Assembly (NCBI GenBank): GCA_033391075.1 | Contig: JAWPMV010000001.1 | Coordinates: forward strand, 4,030,001 to 4,094,000 | DNA from: Bacteroidia bacterium | Lineage (GTDB): Bacteria > Bacteroidota > Bacteroidia > J057 | Reading direction: 5' to 3' | Length of the DNA stretch: 64,000 bases | Shown: piece by piece, positions 7,669 to 17,494 of the stretch | Position numbering within the stretch: position 1 is the stretch's first letter | Layout: each line of letters opens with the position of its first letter | Program-made: the position numbers and the translations under genes | Notes under the pieces: generated by a model | What the model saw: only the letters and a program-made list of their open reading frames with translations | The model's database searches: none | Told to the model about the DNA's origin: nothing

Positions 7669-9795
7669 TCAGTTATTTATTTCCTTCTTAAATGTGCTAA
7701 TCCCAAACCTAATTTTAGCATAAGAAATTTCGCCGCCCAAATAGCTAAAATAGGTTTTGGAAGAAGCCTTGGGTCCCAGTTTTTCACAGGCCATGTAAAT
7801 ACGATCCAGCAGCTGTTGATCCAGCACCCTCGCTGCTTCGATTTCGTATCCTTCTTCGTACAATCTCCCCAAATGGCTAATGACCGTTTCGGGAGACATT
7901 TTTCGTTTTTGCGCAATTTCCTCTACACCAAGGCCCTCTCTGTAATAGGAAAGACTTACAATATTAGAAGTGCCTTTGGGTAGATAATCCTGCGCTCGTA
8001 TATATGCTATAATGGTGTCCATAAAGCTTTCACCATATTGATCCAATTTTCGTTTACTCATCCCATTGATATGTGCCATATCTACGGGATGTGTAGGATG
8101 TTGAAAGACCATTTCTTCCAGACCCGTATCTGCAATCACCTGATAGGGAGCAATGCTTTCCTGATCAGCTAATTGTTTGCGAAGATCTTTCAGAACTACC
8201 AGCAAGCCCTCCTCCCAAATCTCTTTTTTGGTTTTAGGTTTTTGCATGCTGGCTTGTCGCTTCTGACTGATGGCCAGCATTTCACTCGGATGGACCAGCA
8301 TCACCTTTCGTCCGAGGAATAAAATATCCCGACTCGCGGCGGTAAGCTTGAGTACATTTTTCTGATCATAGGCAATCTCTATAAAGCCCTGATGCAAAAG
8401 CTGGCGAATGATTTCCTGCCAATGACTCACACTCATATCCCTTCCTGCCCCATAGGTCTTGACCTGGTCATATCCTTTCTCCACAATTTCTTTTCTTCCC
8501 GATCCCCTCAGAATATCTATCAACATACTTATCCCAACCATTTCCCTAACACGTGCAATTGCGGAAAGGGCTTTCTGAGCTAAAACTGTACCATCAAATC
8601 GAGTAGGGGGATTTTTACAGACATCGCAATTGCCGCAATTTTCTTCCAGATGTTCCCCGAAATAACTCAAGAGAATTTTTCTCCGACATATCTGGGCATC
8701 CGCATATTCCTGCATCCGCTCCAGTTTGGCAAGTTGAAGTTCCTTTTGGGTGCTTCCATCTATAAAATAATGAAGCTGCATCACGTCCGCATAGGTATAG
8801 AATAACACAGTATCACTATCCAGTCCATCTCTACCTGCCCTACCGATCTCCTGATAGTATCCTTCTATATTCTTGGGAAGATTGTGGTGGATGATCCAGC
8901 GAACATTGGATTTATCTATCCCCATACCAAAGGCGATAGTCGCCACAATGATGGGTACTTCATCATTGATAAATCTTTCCTGCGTTTTCGAACGCTTATC
9001 TGCAGGCATGCCCGCATGGTAAAAAGCAGCGGGGAAACCGGCATCCTGTAATTTTTTCGTCAGGCTTTCTGTAGTTTTCCGGGCTGTACAATATATAATG
9101 CCTGACTGATCAGGTCTTAGTCGGATAAATTCTGAGATTTGTTCGAACCTCCTTCTGCCGGGAAGTACGCTGAGGCTAAGATTGGGGCGGTCGAAAGAAG
9201 AAAGATATACCTTGGGACCCGGCAGGGCCAATTGCTTGATAATGTCCCGGCGGGTGATTTTATCTGCAGTAGCAGTAAGGGCAATAACCGGGACATGAGG
9301 AAACATCCGTTTGAAATAATTCAATTGGGTATATTCCGGACGAAAGTCATGCCCCCATGAAGAGATACAGTGGGCCTCATCAATCGCAAAAAGCGCAATT
9401 TTAACCCGCCGTAGCAATTGACCAAAATCTTCGGTCAGGGCTTTTTCCGGTGAAACATATAGTAAATCTATTTCTGCCAGTTCTACCTCTTTTAGCATAG
9501 AGGCCTGATCTGTGCTCGAAATACTGCTATTTAGAAAGGCTGCTTTTACTCCATTGGCTCTCAGGCCCTCAACCTGATCTTTCATCAAGGCAATCAAGGG
9601 AGATACCACAATGGTCATTCCCGGCATCAGTATAGCCGGAATTTGGTAACAAATTGATTTTCCTCCACCTGTAGGCATGATAACTAGACAATCTTCCTGG
9701 TTAAGGACAGAGTCTATGATCTCACGTTGCAGAGGACGGAATTCTTCGTAGCCAAAATACTGTTTAAGTGCTGATTCAGGGGACATTACCTGCAT
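7669..9795 (-). CDS. recQ: ATP-dependent DNA helicase RecQ
   Basis: 708 aa, the full RecQ architecture. The Walker A motif MPTGGGKS is near residue 41, the DEAH box is IDEAHCISSWGHDFRPEY, and the second RecA fold carries IIYCTARK and QEIGRAGRDG. A zinc-binding region has four cysteines (CRRKILLSYFGEHLE, CGNC, DVC). A winged helix, an HRDC domain (around VFQHPTHPVDMAHINGMSKRKL) and a C-terminal helix-turn-helix extension (LGVEEIAQKRKMSPETVISHLGRLYEEGYEI) follow. The enzyme unwinds DNA 3'-5' in recombination and fork repair. Start at 9795 chosen because the conserved ALKQYFGYEEFRPLQ follows shortly. Confidence 0.97.
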   Translation of the reverse strand: MQVMSPESALKQYFGYEEFRPLQREIIDSVLNQEDCLVIMPTGGGKSICYQIPAILMPGMTIVVSPLIALMKDQVEGLRANGVKAAFLNSSISSTDQASMLKEVELAEIDLLYVSPEKALTEDFGQLLRRVKIALFAIDEAHCISSWGHDFRPEYTQLNYFKRMFPHVPVIALTATADKITRRDIIKQLALPGPKVYLSSFDRPNLSLSVLPGRRRFEQISEFIRLRPDQSGIIYCTARKTTESLTKKLQDAGFPAAFYHAGMPADKRSKTQERFINDEVPIIVATIAFGMGIDKSNVRWIIHHNLPKNIEGYYQEIGRAGRDGLDSDTVLFYTYADVMQLHYFIDGSTQKELQLAKLERMQEYADAQICRRKILLSYFGEHLEENCGNCDVCKNPPTRFDGTVLAQKALSAIARVREMVGISMLIDILRGSGRKEIVEKGYDQVKTYGAGRDMSVSHWQEIIRQLLHQGFIEIAYDQKNVLKLTAASRDILFLGRKVMLVHPSEMLAISQKRQASMQKPKTKKEIWEEGLLVVLKDLRKQLADQESIAPYQVIADTGLEEMVFQHPTHPVDMAHINGMSKRKLDQYGESFMDTIIAYIRAQDYLPKGTSNIVSLSYYREGLGVEEIAQKRKMSPETVISHLGRLYEEGYEIEAARVLDQQLLDRIYMACEKLGPKASSKTYFSYLGGEISYAKIRFGISTFKKEINN

Positions 9796-10307
9796 AAATG
9801 CAAGTTACTCAATAGTCCCGGGAAAAGTAATTTTAGGGCAAAAAGAAAAGGCAAAGGATGAAACCTCTGCCTTCGGAACTACATCTAACCTAAAAACTAA
9901 CTAACTATGAACTACTACTACTAACGCTCTGAATAATATTACGGAAATCTTCCGTAAAAGTTGTGATTGTTCCACATGTCTTTCAACCTTTTTCCCATCC
10001 TTCATCTTTTCCTCAAATCTGCCCCTCAATATCGTGCAAACTACTTATAAAAGACATGTGGACTCAATCAACTTAGGAACTACACCTAATGTTCACAAAT
10101 ATCACAATTTCAAACCCCACTTTCACATCAAGCATAGCAAGTTTCTTACATAGATTTTCCTCAAACGAAATGGATCAAATAAAAAACTCTTAACCTAATA
10201 CCTTCCGGGAATACTAAATATCAAACTCCGTGCCTAAAATTGCAGGGCTAGAAAAAATTTGGTCCTCAGAAGTTTTTGATCAAATCCTGAAGTAAGTTTT
10301 TTGGAAA
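9796..10307. other. 512-bp non-coding gap with two hairpins and a five-codon mini-ORF
   Basis: AT-rich DNA divergent from recQ. Read rightwards it holds a hairpin at 9848-9873 (AAGGCA..AGG / CCT..TGCCTT, six-base loop), then CTAACTAACT leading into a mini-ORF at 9907-9924 (Met-Asn-Tyr-Tyr-Tyr-stop), then a hairpin at 9939-9957 (TTACGGAA / TTCCGTAA, three-base loop). No T-run follows. The rest shows no ORF or repeat I can support. A small independent RNA is possible. Confidence 0.4.
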
Positions 10308-11996
10308 TTAATCGCCCTTTTTTGCCCGATTTTTTTTGTCTTTCTTTTTCTCTTCTTCCACAAATTCCTCAGCCAAATTAACAGAAACGCGATATGCAGA
10401 GCCATTATCTCCCTCAATCATGATAAAACTCAGGATATCTTCATTGAGCCATACCGTGTAAGGATTTAGGAAAAACTGGTATCTCCTTTCACCTTCATAT
10501 ATTTTTTTCTTTTGGCTAATTTCTCCGGTATTCAAATTTATATTGCGGAAGAAGATTCTTTCGGGACCTCGGAATTTTTGCTCAGACGGCTCATAAGTTA
10601 ACATGGAAATCTTACCTTTTTCTTTATCGATTTGCATATGATAATCAAAAAATAGTCTTTCCATATATCCGGATATTCTCTGATATGAGGGTATGATTAG
10701 CGCCTTGACTGCCTTGCCTTCCGGAGAAAACTGAAACAGGATAAACTCAGCCAATTCATAATTATTAACCGGCGCTTCCCAATAATTTGCGCTTTGAGGA
10801 TTTTCCAGAGAAGAGGTATGGTATTTCTGGACCAGAAACCACATATTTCCATCTTCGGTCTCGAATATGTCGCGCATGAGGTATTCATCAAAACGTTTCA
10901 AGGGTCGAAGCCCCAATTCTTTACGCTGTTTTTCAATTTCAATCTGTAATCCCGGATTGATATTGATCTTTCTACTCAGGTCGAGTTCCTGGGTTTCAAA
11001 ATCAAAACAGAGTAGCTCATAAGCCTTGGTCCCTCTATCTCTCCCATATCCTTTGCGATTGGCTTTGGGCAGGTATAATTTCTGGCCACTTCCGACAAAG
11101 GTAGGCATACGGGTATTGAAGCGATTGAACATATCATTGGGTTGCAGAAATTCATCATATCGAATTTTCTTTTGCTCACCACTTTCAATATGATACTGCA
11201 AAGCTTCCAGATTGCCTGGTTTTTCATAGGAAAGGCTGTACACATTCCCTTCATTGTCGATCTGACAGTCCATAATTGAAGCCTTTCTACTCGTTCCCTT
11301 GAGGCTTCCTTCCGCTAAAAGATTCAATTTCCGATCATAGATCAACAAATGCACCTTATCTACATTTTTGTATCTATAGCCAATCCGATTGTCCTGGCGA
11401 ATGAAATTGTAATTAGCGCGTGCGAAAGTCCCAGGCCGCTCATGCTGAAAATAATAATAGAGAAGTTTGCTTTCATCCGGCGAGACCTCAAAATACAAGG
11501 TCTGGTCAGCCTTGATTCGTTGGTTATGGACTACCCGAGTATTTTCTACCTTTCCGCTATCCAAAGAAATCACATGAGCAATGATCATTTGTTCTTTGCT
11601 ACTTCTCTTTCCCACAGAGCCCATCACATAAATTTTATCTTCTTCTACAAAATAGTAGTCTATGCTCTCCTCATCTTCTAACTCAAAATCACATACCCAA
11701 ATCTCCTCCTGGAATATGTTGTACTTACTGAGTCTGCGGTTTTTATACCGAGTCCGTTCAGGCTTCCAAAGGTGCAAGAATTGACCGGAGTTGAGTTTCA
11801 GGGCCGGATTAAATGATACATACATATCCGTTCCGTCCAGGCTTCCCAGGGCAACAGGATAAACCCAGGGCGCTTCGGTGGGGAATTTTTTCATTTTTTC
11901 CTTGCCCAAGACAGCTTGTGCCCTGACTGCTTGCTGCTGCCCGAAACAAGACGCGATTAGTAGCAAAAATATTATCCGTAAGCTAAATCCAGTCAT
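10308..11996 (-). CDS. Secreted hypothetical protein, 562 aa
   Basis: Not recognised. A signal peptide is visible (LRIIFLLLIASCFGQQQAVRAQA). The body is rich in short beta strands with Tyr/Phe-Asp repeats (LLIYDRKLNLLAEG, LLCFDFETQELDL, MLTYEPSEQKFRGPERI), which would suit a beta-propeller-like sheet protein. The C-terminus is a charged tail, EEEKKKDKKNRAKKGD. There is no lipobox, T9SS tail or catalytic motif that I can identify. Upstream in the same direction is the beta-barrel protein gene (12099-13472), so the two may share a transcript. Confidence 0.65.
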   Translation of the reverse strand: MTGFSLRIIFLLLIASCFGQQQAVRAQAVLGKEKMKKFPTEAPWVYPVALGSLDGTDMYVSFNPALKLNSGQFLHLWKPERTRYKNRRLSKYNIFQEEIWVCDFELEDEESIDYYFVEEDKIYVMGSVGKRSSKEQMIIAHVISLDSGKVENTRVVHNQRIKADQTLYFEVSPDESKLLYYYFQHERPGTFARANYNFIRQDNRIGYRYKNVDKVHLLIYDRKLNLLAEGSLKGTSRKASIMDCQIDNEGNVYSLSYEKPGNLEALQYHIESGEQKKIRYDEFLQPNDMFNRFNTRMPTFVGSGQKLYLPKANRKGYGRDRGTKAYELLCFDFETQELDLSRKININPGLQIEIEKQRKELGLRPLKRFDEYLMRDIFETEDGNMWFLVQKYHTSSLENPQSANYWEAPVNNYELAEFILFQFSPEGKAVKALIIPSYQRISGYMERLFFDYHMQIDKEKGKISMLTYEPSEQKFRGPERIFFRNINLNTGEISQKKKIYEGERRYQFFLNPYTVWLNEDILSFIMIEGDNGSAYRVSVNLAEEFVEEEKKKDKKNRAKKGD

Positions 11997-12098
11997 TATG
12001 ATCCATTAAGTCCGGTAAAAGTCCATTCACTTTTACTCCTCATCATTAAGATAAGATAAATCAAGAAATTCCACGTTTCAGCTTGCAGATTTTATTTC

Positions 12099-13472
12099 CT
12101 AGCCTCCAAGACCAATGGTCGAGATGGATAAAGAAGCCAGTGGACTTCTATTGGTAAAGAAGGTCAGGATGTCAGTTGTGGATAGACTGATCAGGGAATT
12201 TCTGCGAAAACCGAAAGATATCCCCAGGGGCATTCGCCAACCATAACGTCCATTGTAGTAGGCTCCGCTATTTATTCTCAACATACGGATAGGGCTGACG
12301 GTAGCAGTCGCATGAAATACTGAAGCCTCCGGATCAATATAGGTCAGGTTGTCTTTATTAAAAGGAGTCAACAATTCCCCATGCAATACAACTTTACGGG
12401 ACAAGCGGAAGGTGGTATTAAGCCTCATCCGGGTATTAAGCGGGACTTCAAATTCCTGACCTGGACTTGATTGAACCAGATCAAAGAGATTCCCCACTTC
12501 TTCTGATAAATTATAGCTATTGATAATTCCATCTCCGAGGTCATCCAGCACTTCCCCAAAGTTGATCTCGCTTTCAAGTATGTCTTTTTCCCATTTCAAA
12601 TTCCCGACATCAACGATAGAGGCCCCCAGACTCAACTTCTCTCCGAAATCCATGACGACTCCTATATCAAAGCCACTTCCATTTCCTGCAGAGGAAAGCA
12701 GCTGATTACGATCTGAAGGATCACGCAAATTGAGCTGACCGAAATTGATATCATACAGAGCGGCAAAAGAGGATAGTCCTTGATATAATCCATTTTCTAC
12801 TTCAGCTCCCAGATAGCCTATTCCCCATATGCGTTTATAGGTGAAGCCGGCATATAGACTAAAGGCACTTACTTTCATAATCCTCCTTCCATAGCCAATT
12901 CGTAGTTCTCGGATATGAGAATAAGATATTCTGCTCCCATCTGCCGCACTATTGAGTTCGGCAGGACTATTTGCATTCTGAAAGGTAGAGCTGTTTTGCC
13001 CCAAAGCCAACAGGGAAATCATATCATTGGGAAGGAGACCAGTATTATTGACTCGATCCTGAACGCCCACAGCTATCCCTCCCAGTTTTTCAGTAGCATA
13101 AGAAAATGACATCCAGTTTACACTCAGCCGAGCTTCATACTCAAAATTCTCCTGAGGATTGGTTCTTCCTAAAATTCCCTGCTTGAGGGTATCATTCAAT
13201 ACATCATCTGAGAAAGTGGCATCCAGCAATTCACCGAGATCAAGGCCCTGGCCATATAGGCTGCCTCCTACTTGTAAAAATCCTCCCGAACGCTGGGTTC
13301 TTCCAGTACGCCCCAGATGGGCGGGATTGATCCCGAGGGCTCGATACTTTCCACTAATTATGCTGTCACCACAGCAGATCTGCCTACCATTGTCATAGTA
13401 AAGTTGTGCGTTTAAGTCCGACTTGCTGTTGAAAATCAGAACAGCTAGCAAGAGCCAAAATAGATGTTTCAT
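12099..13472 (-). CDS. Outer-membrane beta-barrel protein (DUF5723-like)
   Basis: 457 aa with a signal peptide (MKHLFWLLLAVLIFNSKSDLNAQ). An N-terminal NPAHLGRTG segment is followed by alternating amphipathic strands (SVNWMSFSYATEKLGGIAVGVQD, IRELRIGYGRRIMKVSAFSLYAGFTYKRI, FDIGVVMDFGEKLSLGASIVDVGNLKWEKD). This resembles the DUF5723 and PorV-like barrels of Bacteroidota, which include T9SS-associated porins. It ends LASLSISTIGLGG. Its start codon lies within one arm of a nine-base-pair inverted repeat (see 13470-13522). Family assignment is by pattern only. Confidence 0.7.
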   Translation of the reverse strand: MKHLFWLLLAVLIFNSKSDLNAQLYYDNGRQICCGDSIISGKYRALGINPAHLGRTGRTQRSGGFLQVGGSLYGQGLDLGELLDATFSDDVLNDTLKQGILGRTNPQENFEYEARLSVNWMSFSYATEKLGGIAVGVQDRVNNTGLLPNDMISLLALGQNSSTFQNANSPAELNSAADGSRISYSHIRELRIGYGRRIMKVSAFSLYAGFTYKRIWGIGYLGAEVENGLYQGLSSFAALYDINFGQLNLRDPSDRNQLLSSAGNGSGFDIGVVMDFGEKLSLGASIVDVGNLKWEKDILESEINFGEVLDDLGDGIINSYNLSEEVGNLFDLVQSSPGQEFEVPLNTRMRLNTTFRLSRKVVLHGELLTPFNKDNLTYIDPEASVFHATATVSPIRMLRINSGAYYNGRYGWRMPLGISFGFRRNSLISLSTTDILTFFTNRSPLASLSISTIGLGG

Positions 13473-13522
13473 TGGGCTTTGTTATTTGCATGAAAGAATA
13501 CATTCTCTGCAATAGCCCAATG
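13470..13522. promoter_or_regulatory. Inverted repeat burying a start codon
   Basis: CATTGGGCT (13470-13478) pairs perfectly with AGCCCAATG (13514-13522). On the minus strand the left arm contains the ATG of the barrel-protein gene and lies only a few bases after the symporter stop. It may terminate the symporter transcript or hide the start codon. Confidence 0.45.
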
Positions 13523-13529
13523 AAATAGA

Positions 13530-14888
13530 TCAGGCTTTTTGCATAGAATCAAAATACTCTTTGGCAGCAGCTTTTACCCGCGGAGCCATCAAGATCGCAG
13601 CGATCATTGTGGGAAAGGCCATCAATGCATAGGCGCCGTCAATAATATTGATGACGGAGGTAATTGAGACTGCGGCGCCAAAACAAATAGAAGCTACGTA
13701 AAAATAATTATAATAGTGTTGTTTTTCTGCACCAATCAGGAAACCCAGGCTTTTGGTCCCATAATAGGAAAAGGTAAAAAGAGAACTGAGGGCGAATATA
13801 GATACACAGATCATCAGCAAATAAGAACCTACTCCCGGCATAGCCGATTCAAAAGCTTTCAGAGTAAGACTGATTCCCTGAGAGCCGCCTTCCTCCCATA
13901 CACCCGTAATGATAATGGCTAAGGCAGTCATTGTACATACGATCAGGGTATCAATCGCAGGTCCCATCATAGCAATCAAGCCTTCGCGAATGGGCTGAGC
14001 CGTTTTGGCGGCACCATGTGCCATAGGGGCTGTACCAATACCTGCTTCATTGGAAAAAGCTCCCCGCTTTACCCCCGAACGAATGATTTCTCCCAAAGCA
14101 CCTCCTAAAACAGCACTACCGGAAAAAGCATCTTCAAAAATCAAAGCAAAAGCATCCGGTACTTGAGAGGCATTGATCAACAAAATGTAGATAACCATGG
14201 CTGAGTACAGCACAACCATCACAGGCACCAACTTTCCGGCAACTCCGCCTATTCGTTTAATCCCCCCAAATATGACCAGACTCACCAGAATGGTTATGAA
14301 TATCCCAATAACAAATTTGGTCCCAAATGAATCAGAGAAGCCTGCAGGAACGAGAAGAACATCTGTCAAGGTTTGTGTGAACTGATTGGCATTGAATATC
14401 GGCAAGGCACCTACCAGTGCAGCTACTGAAAAGAAAGTAGCCATAGGCTTCCATTTCTTTCCAAGCCCTTCTGTTATAAAATACATAGGTCCTCCCTGCA
14501 CATCCCCCTTGCTATCCTTACCCCTGTACATAATAGCCAGGGTACAGGTAAAGAATTTGGTAGCCATCCCGACTATTGCTGTCATCCACATCCAAAACAA
14601 GGCTCCGGGTCCCCCAGTAGCTATGGCTACAGCCACTCCACTGATGTTTCCCATACCAATCGTAGATGCTAAGGCCGTAGACAATGCCTCATAGTGATCA
14701 ATATCACCCGGATCATTCGGATCATCATATTTCCCTCTCAGGATACCAATGGCATGTCCCAAATAGCGATAGGGAATCAGATTGGAATAAAACAGGAAGA
14801 AAAGTCCTCCTCCAATGAGGAGAATCAATAAAGGCATGCCCCAGGCAAAGTCGGAAAAAGCCTGCGTAGCGGCGTCGAGTTGGTTCAT
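13530..14888 (-). CDS. Sodium:alanine symporter family protein (AGCS)
   Basis: 452 aa, about ten membrane segments. AGCS signatures are ALSTALASTIGMGNISGVAVAIATGGPGALFWMW near residue 70, VQGGPMYFITEGLG, FSNEAGIGTAPMAHGAAKT and QPIREGLIAMMGPAIDTLIVCTMTALAI. The protein imports alanine, glycine or a similar small amino acid with sodium across the inner membrane. Length is normal and the conserved elements are intact. Repeat arrays precede it (14905-15012). Confidence 0.95.
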   Translation of the reverse strand: MNQLDAATQAFSDFAWGMPLLILLIGGGLFFLFYSNLIPYRYLGHAIGILRGKYDDPNDPGDIDHYEALSTALASTIGMGNISGVAVAIATGGPGALFWMWMTAIVGMATKFFTCTLAIMYRGKDSKGDVQGGPMYFITEGLGKKWKPMATFFSVAALVGALPIFNANQFTQTLTDVLLVPAGFSDSFGTKFVIGIFITILVSLVIFGGIKRIGGVAGKLVPVMVVLYSAMVIYILLINASQVPDAFALIFEDAFSGSAVLGGALGEIIRSGVKRGAFSNEAGIGTAPMAHGAAKTAQPIREGLIAMMGPAIDTLIVCTMTALAIIITGVWEEGGSQGISLTLKAFESAMPGVGSYLLMICVSIFALSSLFTFSYYGTKSLGFLIGAEKQHYYNYFYVASICFGAAVSITSVINIIDGAYALMAFPTMIAAILMAPRVKAAAKEYFDSMQKA

Positions 14889-14904
14889 AGTAATAGCGTA
14901 GTTT

Positions 14905-15012
14905 TAGGTGTTTGGGGGTTAGTGTATTAGGGTGTTAGAGTTGGTCCATGTCAACGCCATTCGCTAACACCATAACACACTAACACTCTAACACTCTAAC
15001 ACTCTAACACTT
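14905..15012. repeat. Inverted arrays of degenerate CTAACAC / GTGTTAG heptamers
   Basis: The left arm (14905-14944) reads as GTGTTAG-type units (GGGTTAGTGTATTAGGGTGTTAG). The right arm (14963-15012) holds about six units of CTAACAC/CTAACACT with exact seven-base spacing in its last part. The arms could fold into one long hairpin with an 18-base tip. It fills the whole gap between the M28 peptidase and symporter genes. Similar arrays bracket the GNAT gene at 22912. Confidence 0.85.
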
Positions 15013-15013
15013 C

Positions 15014-16528
15014 TTAATCTTCCCCATACAAAGCCTTACCGGCTTTAAAGTACTTGCTTTCGTCTCTCCATGTAGGGGTTTCATCGGAATTGGCCAGAAT
15101 GCTGGCAATTTCTGCGAAAGACTTTACGAATTTTGAGATGTATACGAAATCAATGCTTTCTGCTTCATCAGCTACCTGGTGGTAGTATTTCATCAACTCT
15201 GCGTCGAAGGCTTTGGTTCCCGGACTTACATTGATCGCGGGAATCCCTTTACTGGCGAAAGAAACATTGTCAGAACGATCGTAAAGGTTTTGCTCTGGAA
15301 CGGGATCGCCAGCGGCTATTAGTCCATTCTTTTCAGCACCTTGCTTGATAATGGGTTCAACATCCACATGATTGAATCCGACTACAGAGACCAGGGTCTT
15401 ATCATTATAGCCTGCACCGTCGCAATTTAGGTTAAAGACCATGGTATTGAGTGGCAGCAAGGGATTGTTTGCATAATAGGAGCTTCCCAACATGCCCATT
15501 TCCTCTCCAGTTACCGCTAAAAACAAAACGGAACGTTTAGGAGGATTGGCTGCGAGCAATTTTGCAGTTGTCATAAGAGAAACAGTACCGATAGCATTAT
15601 CTCTGGCTCCATTGAAAATAGAATCAGTTTCTGTAACTCTCCCTCCCGAAGGTCCTGTTCCAACATGGTCAAAATGAGCCGTGACTAATAAGTATTCATT
15701 TTTGAGATTGGGATCGGTCCCTTCGACCCAGCCCAATACATTTCGAGAGCCTCTGTATTCCAAATCCACACCTTCATGCTCTATTTTTATATTTGTTCCT
15801 TTGTTCTCCTTCAAGGCTTTTGCCAGATCAGCCCCTTTATCTTCTGCCCAGATATGGGTGAAAGTAGCTGCGGGAGAACTGATATCAGAAGAGTTACTGA
15901 TTTGAAGACGAGCTCTATTAAGTCGACGGGTAACAAATTGCCAGGGAATACGAGAAAGTCTGTATAATTCGATCAGGCCAATCCCTCCTCTTTCCAGGAC
16001 CCACTCTCGTTTTTTCGCACCCAGCTGAATGACGGAAGCAGGATTTTCATCTCCGGCCTGTCCGAGATTTGCTACAACGATTTTTCCTTTCAAATCCAGG
16101 CCTTCATAATCATTGACCCCATTTTCTTCATCAATAATCCCATACCCCACAAAAATCGCTTCGGCATCCATGTTCCCAGCTTTACCTCGAGCTACGATAA
16201 AATCCTTACCAACTGCCCAGTTTTTATCTCCCCATTGGATGCTCCCTTCTTTGGGAGGCGTAGTCATGACAAAGGGGATTTCCTGATAATAACCAGTTGC
16301 TCCCGGCACTTCCTGAAGTCCATTGGACTGAAAGAAGGCAGAAATATAGGCAGAGGCGACATTGTTGCCGGCAGTACCTGTAGCCCTTCCTCCCAATTCA
16401 TCGGAAGCCAAAAAGCGTAAATGTGTTTCAATCTCCTTCGAGGTATTGTCTTTGGACTCCTGAGCCCAAAGCTGGAGGGAAGGAACACTTAGTAGTAAAA
16501 TGAATAAGTAGGTGTGTAATCTGTTCAT
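15014..16528 (-). CDS. Secreted M28 family zinc metallopeptidase with PA insert
   Basis: 504 aa with a signal peptide (LHTYLFILLLSVPSLQLWAQ). A PA-domain insert lies at about residues 115-260 (GYGIIDEENGVNDYEGLDLKGKIVVANLG). The M28 domain carries the expected metal ligands in order: His in VTAHFDHVG, Asp in NGARDNAIG, the Glu-Glu pair in VTGEEMGMLGS, Asp in NCDGAG, and His in KYYHQVADE. This is a di-zinc aminopeptidase fold acting in the periplasm or outside the cell. A serine-rich binding site (DRSDNVSFASKGIPAI) is also intact, so it should be active. Exact specificity cannot be told. Confidence 0.94.
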   Translation of the reverse strand: MNRLHTYLFILLLSVPSLQLWAQESKDNTSKEIETHLRFLASDELGGRATGTAGNNVASAYISAFFQSNGLQEVPGATGYYQEIPFVMTTPPKEGSIQWGDKNWAVGKDFIVARGKAGNMDAEAIFVGYGIIDEENGVNDYEGLDLKGKIVVANLGQAGDENPASVIQLGAKKREWVLERGGIGLIELYRLSRIPWQFVTRRLNRARLQISNSSDISSPAATFTHIWAEDKGADLAKALKENKGTNIKIEHEGVDLEYRGSRNVLGWVEGTDPNLKNEYLLVTAHFDHVGTGPSGGRVTETDSIFNGARDNAIGTVSLMTTAKLLAANPPKRSVLFLAVTGEEMGMLGSSYYANNPLLPLNTMVFNLNCDGAGYNDKTLVSVVGFNHVDVEPIIKQGAEKNGLIAAGDPVPEQNLYDRSDNVSFASKGIPAINVSPGTKAFDAELMKYYHQVADEAESIDFVYISKFVKSFAEIASILANSDETPTWRDESKYFKAGKALYGED

Positions 16529-16609
16529 AGCTTAGTTTTTAGCAAGACCAAATATACAGATTCCACCTACAAAATAGCAGCAGGAACAGATTATATATGC
16601 AAGCTGTAT

Positions 16610-17194
16610 TTATTCAGCTGCTAAATCCTTCTTGAATTGACGCAAGGTTGAGCCAATTCCTTTATACACCTCACCACTTCCTTTAAATTTCTGAGTAATG
16701 TAAGCATCATTTTCCTGTATATCCCGGATGTAAAAATAGTGATGCCACATGCTATTTCTATTGTTGTACATCTTGTTGGCAGTTCGCCACTTATCATAAG
16801 CAGCCACCAAAGCCTCTGGTTTGGGCTGTTTCATCTGCTTGGGCATAAGAGCCATATCCAGAAAATACTTATAGCCTTTGGCCTTATAATAATTGATCTC
16901 GCTAAGGCTGATCAGTTTGAATTCATAAGGATAGGCTTTCGTGATGGTCTTGTTGAGGGTAGTGTTTGCCTCTTTCGCCCTCCGATTCATACTTACAATA
17001 AACTTTCTCCTTTGACCTACTGCTCCATCTTCAGCATCCATAAAATCAAAGCGAGGAATCAGCAATACATTTTTATCCAGATCTTCAGGTGTATCAGGAA
17101 TGATTTTATTGACAGGTATTTGTTGTGGGGGAATTTCGGTAGAAGGGGCTTGCAGACTTAAAAGTCCAGCCAACACTATATAGATAAATTTCAT
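16610..17194 (-). CDS. Secreted hypothetical protein, 194 aa
   Basis: A signal peptide is present (MKFIYIVLAGLLSLQAPSTE), then a compact alpha/beta domain with LLIPRFDFMDAEDG, a segment typical of Bacteroidota periplasmic proteins of unknown role, and KAYPYEFKLISLSEINYYKAKGYKYFLDMALMP. The rest is aromatic and basic. No motif gives a function. It stands alone, with a 300-bp non-coding gap upstream. Confidence 0.7.
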   Translation of the reverse strand: MKFIYIVLAGLLSLQAPSTEIPPQQIPVNKIIPDTPEDLDKNVLLIPRFDFMDAEDGAVGQRRKFIVSMNRRAKEANTTLNKTITKAYPYEFKLISLSEINYYKAKGYKYFLDMALMPKQMKQPKPEALVAAYDKWRTANKMYNNRNSMWHHYFYIRDIQENDAYITQKFKGSGEVYKGIGSTLRQFKKDLAAE

Positions 17195-17494
17195 AAGTAA
17201 AGAATATGCGATATAAGAGAACTATGAATTTAAACGAGATATTTCAAGCCTCCAAAGCTTTTATACAGCTGAGTTTACATAGGATGAATCTTCCCTATAG
17301 CATAGAGCAATTCTTCCTTTCCAACCCGTTTGGCTTCCTACTTTGCTCGAAGTATTATTTTTAGAAACAAAAATTTAAAGCTGGTCGAGAAATTCTTATT
17401 TAGGCAGTCAAGCTTTCCTTAAATTTTTACTTATTATAGACCAATGGTTCATAAAGCATGTCTTTAGGGAGCTTCACACATACAAAACCAAATC
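17195..17494. other. Non-coding divergent promoter region
   Basis: 300 bp between divergent genes (16610-17194 leftward, 17495 rightward). It is AT-rich with no ORF, repeat family or clear hairpin. I cannot assign promoter boxes with confidence. Confidence 0.4.
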
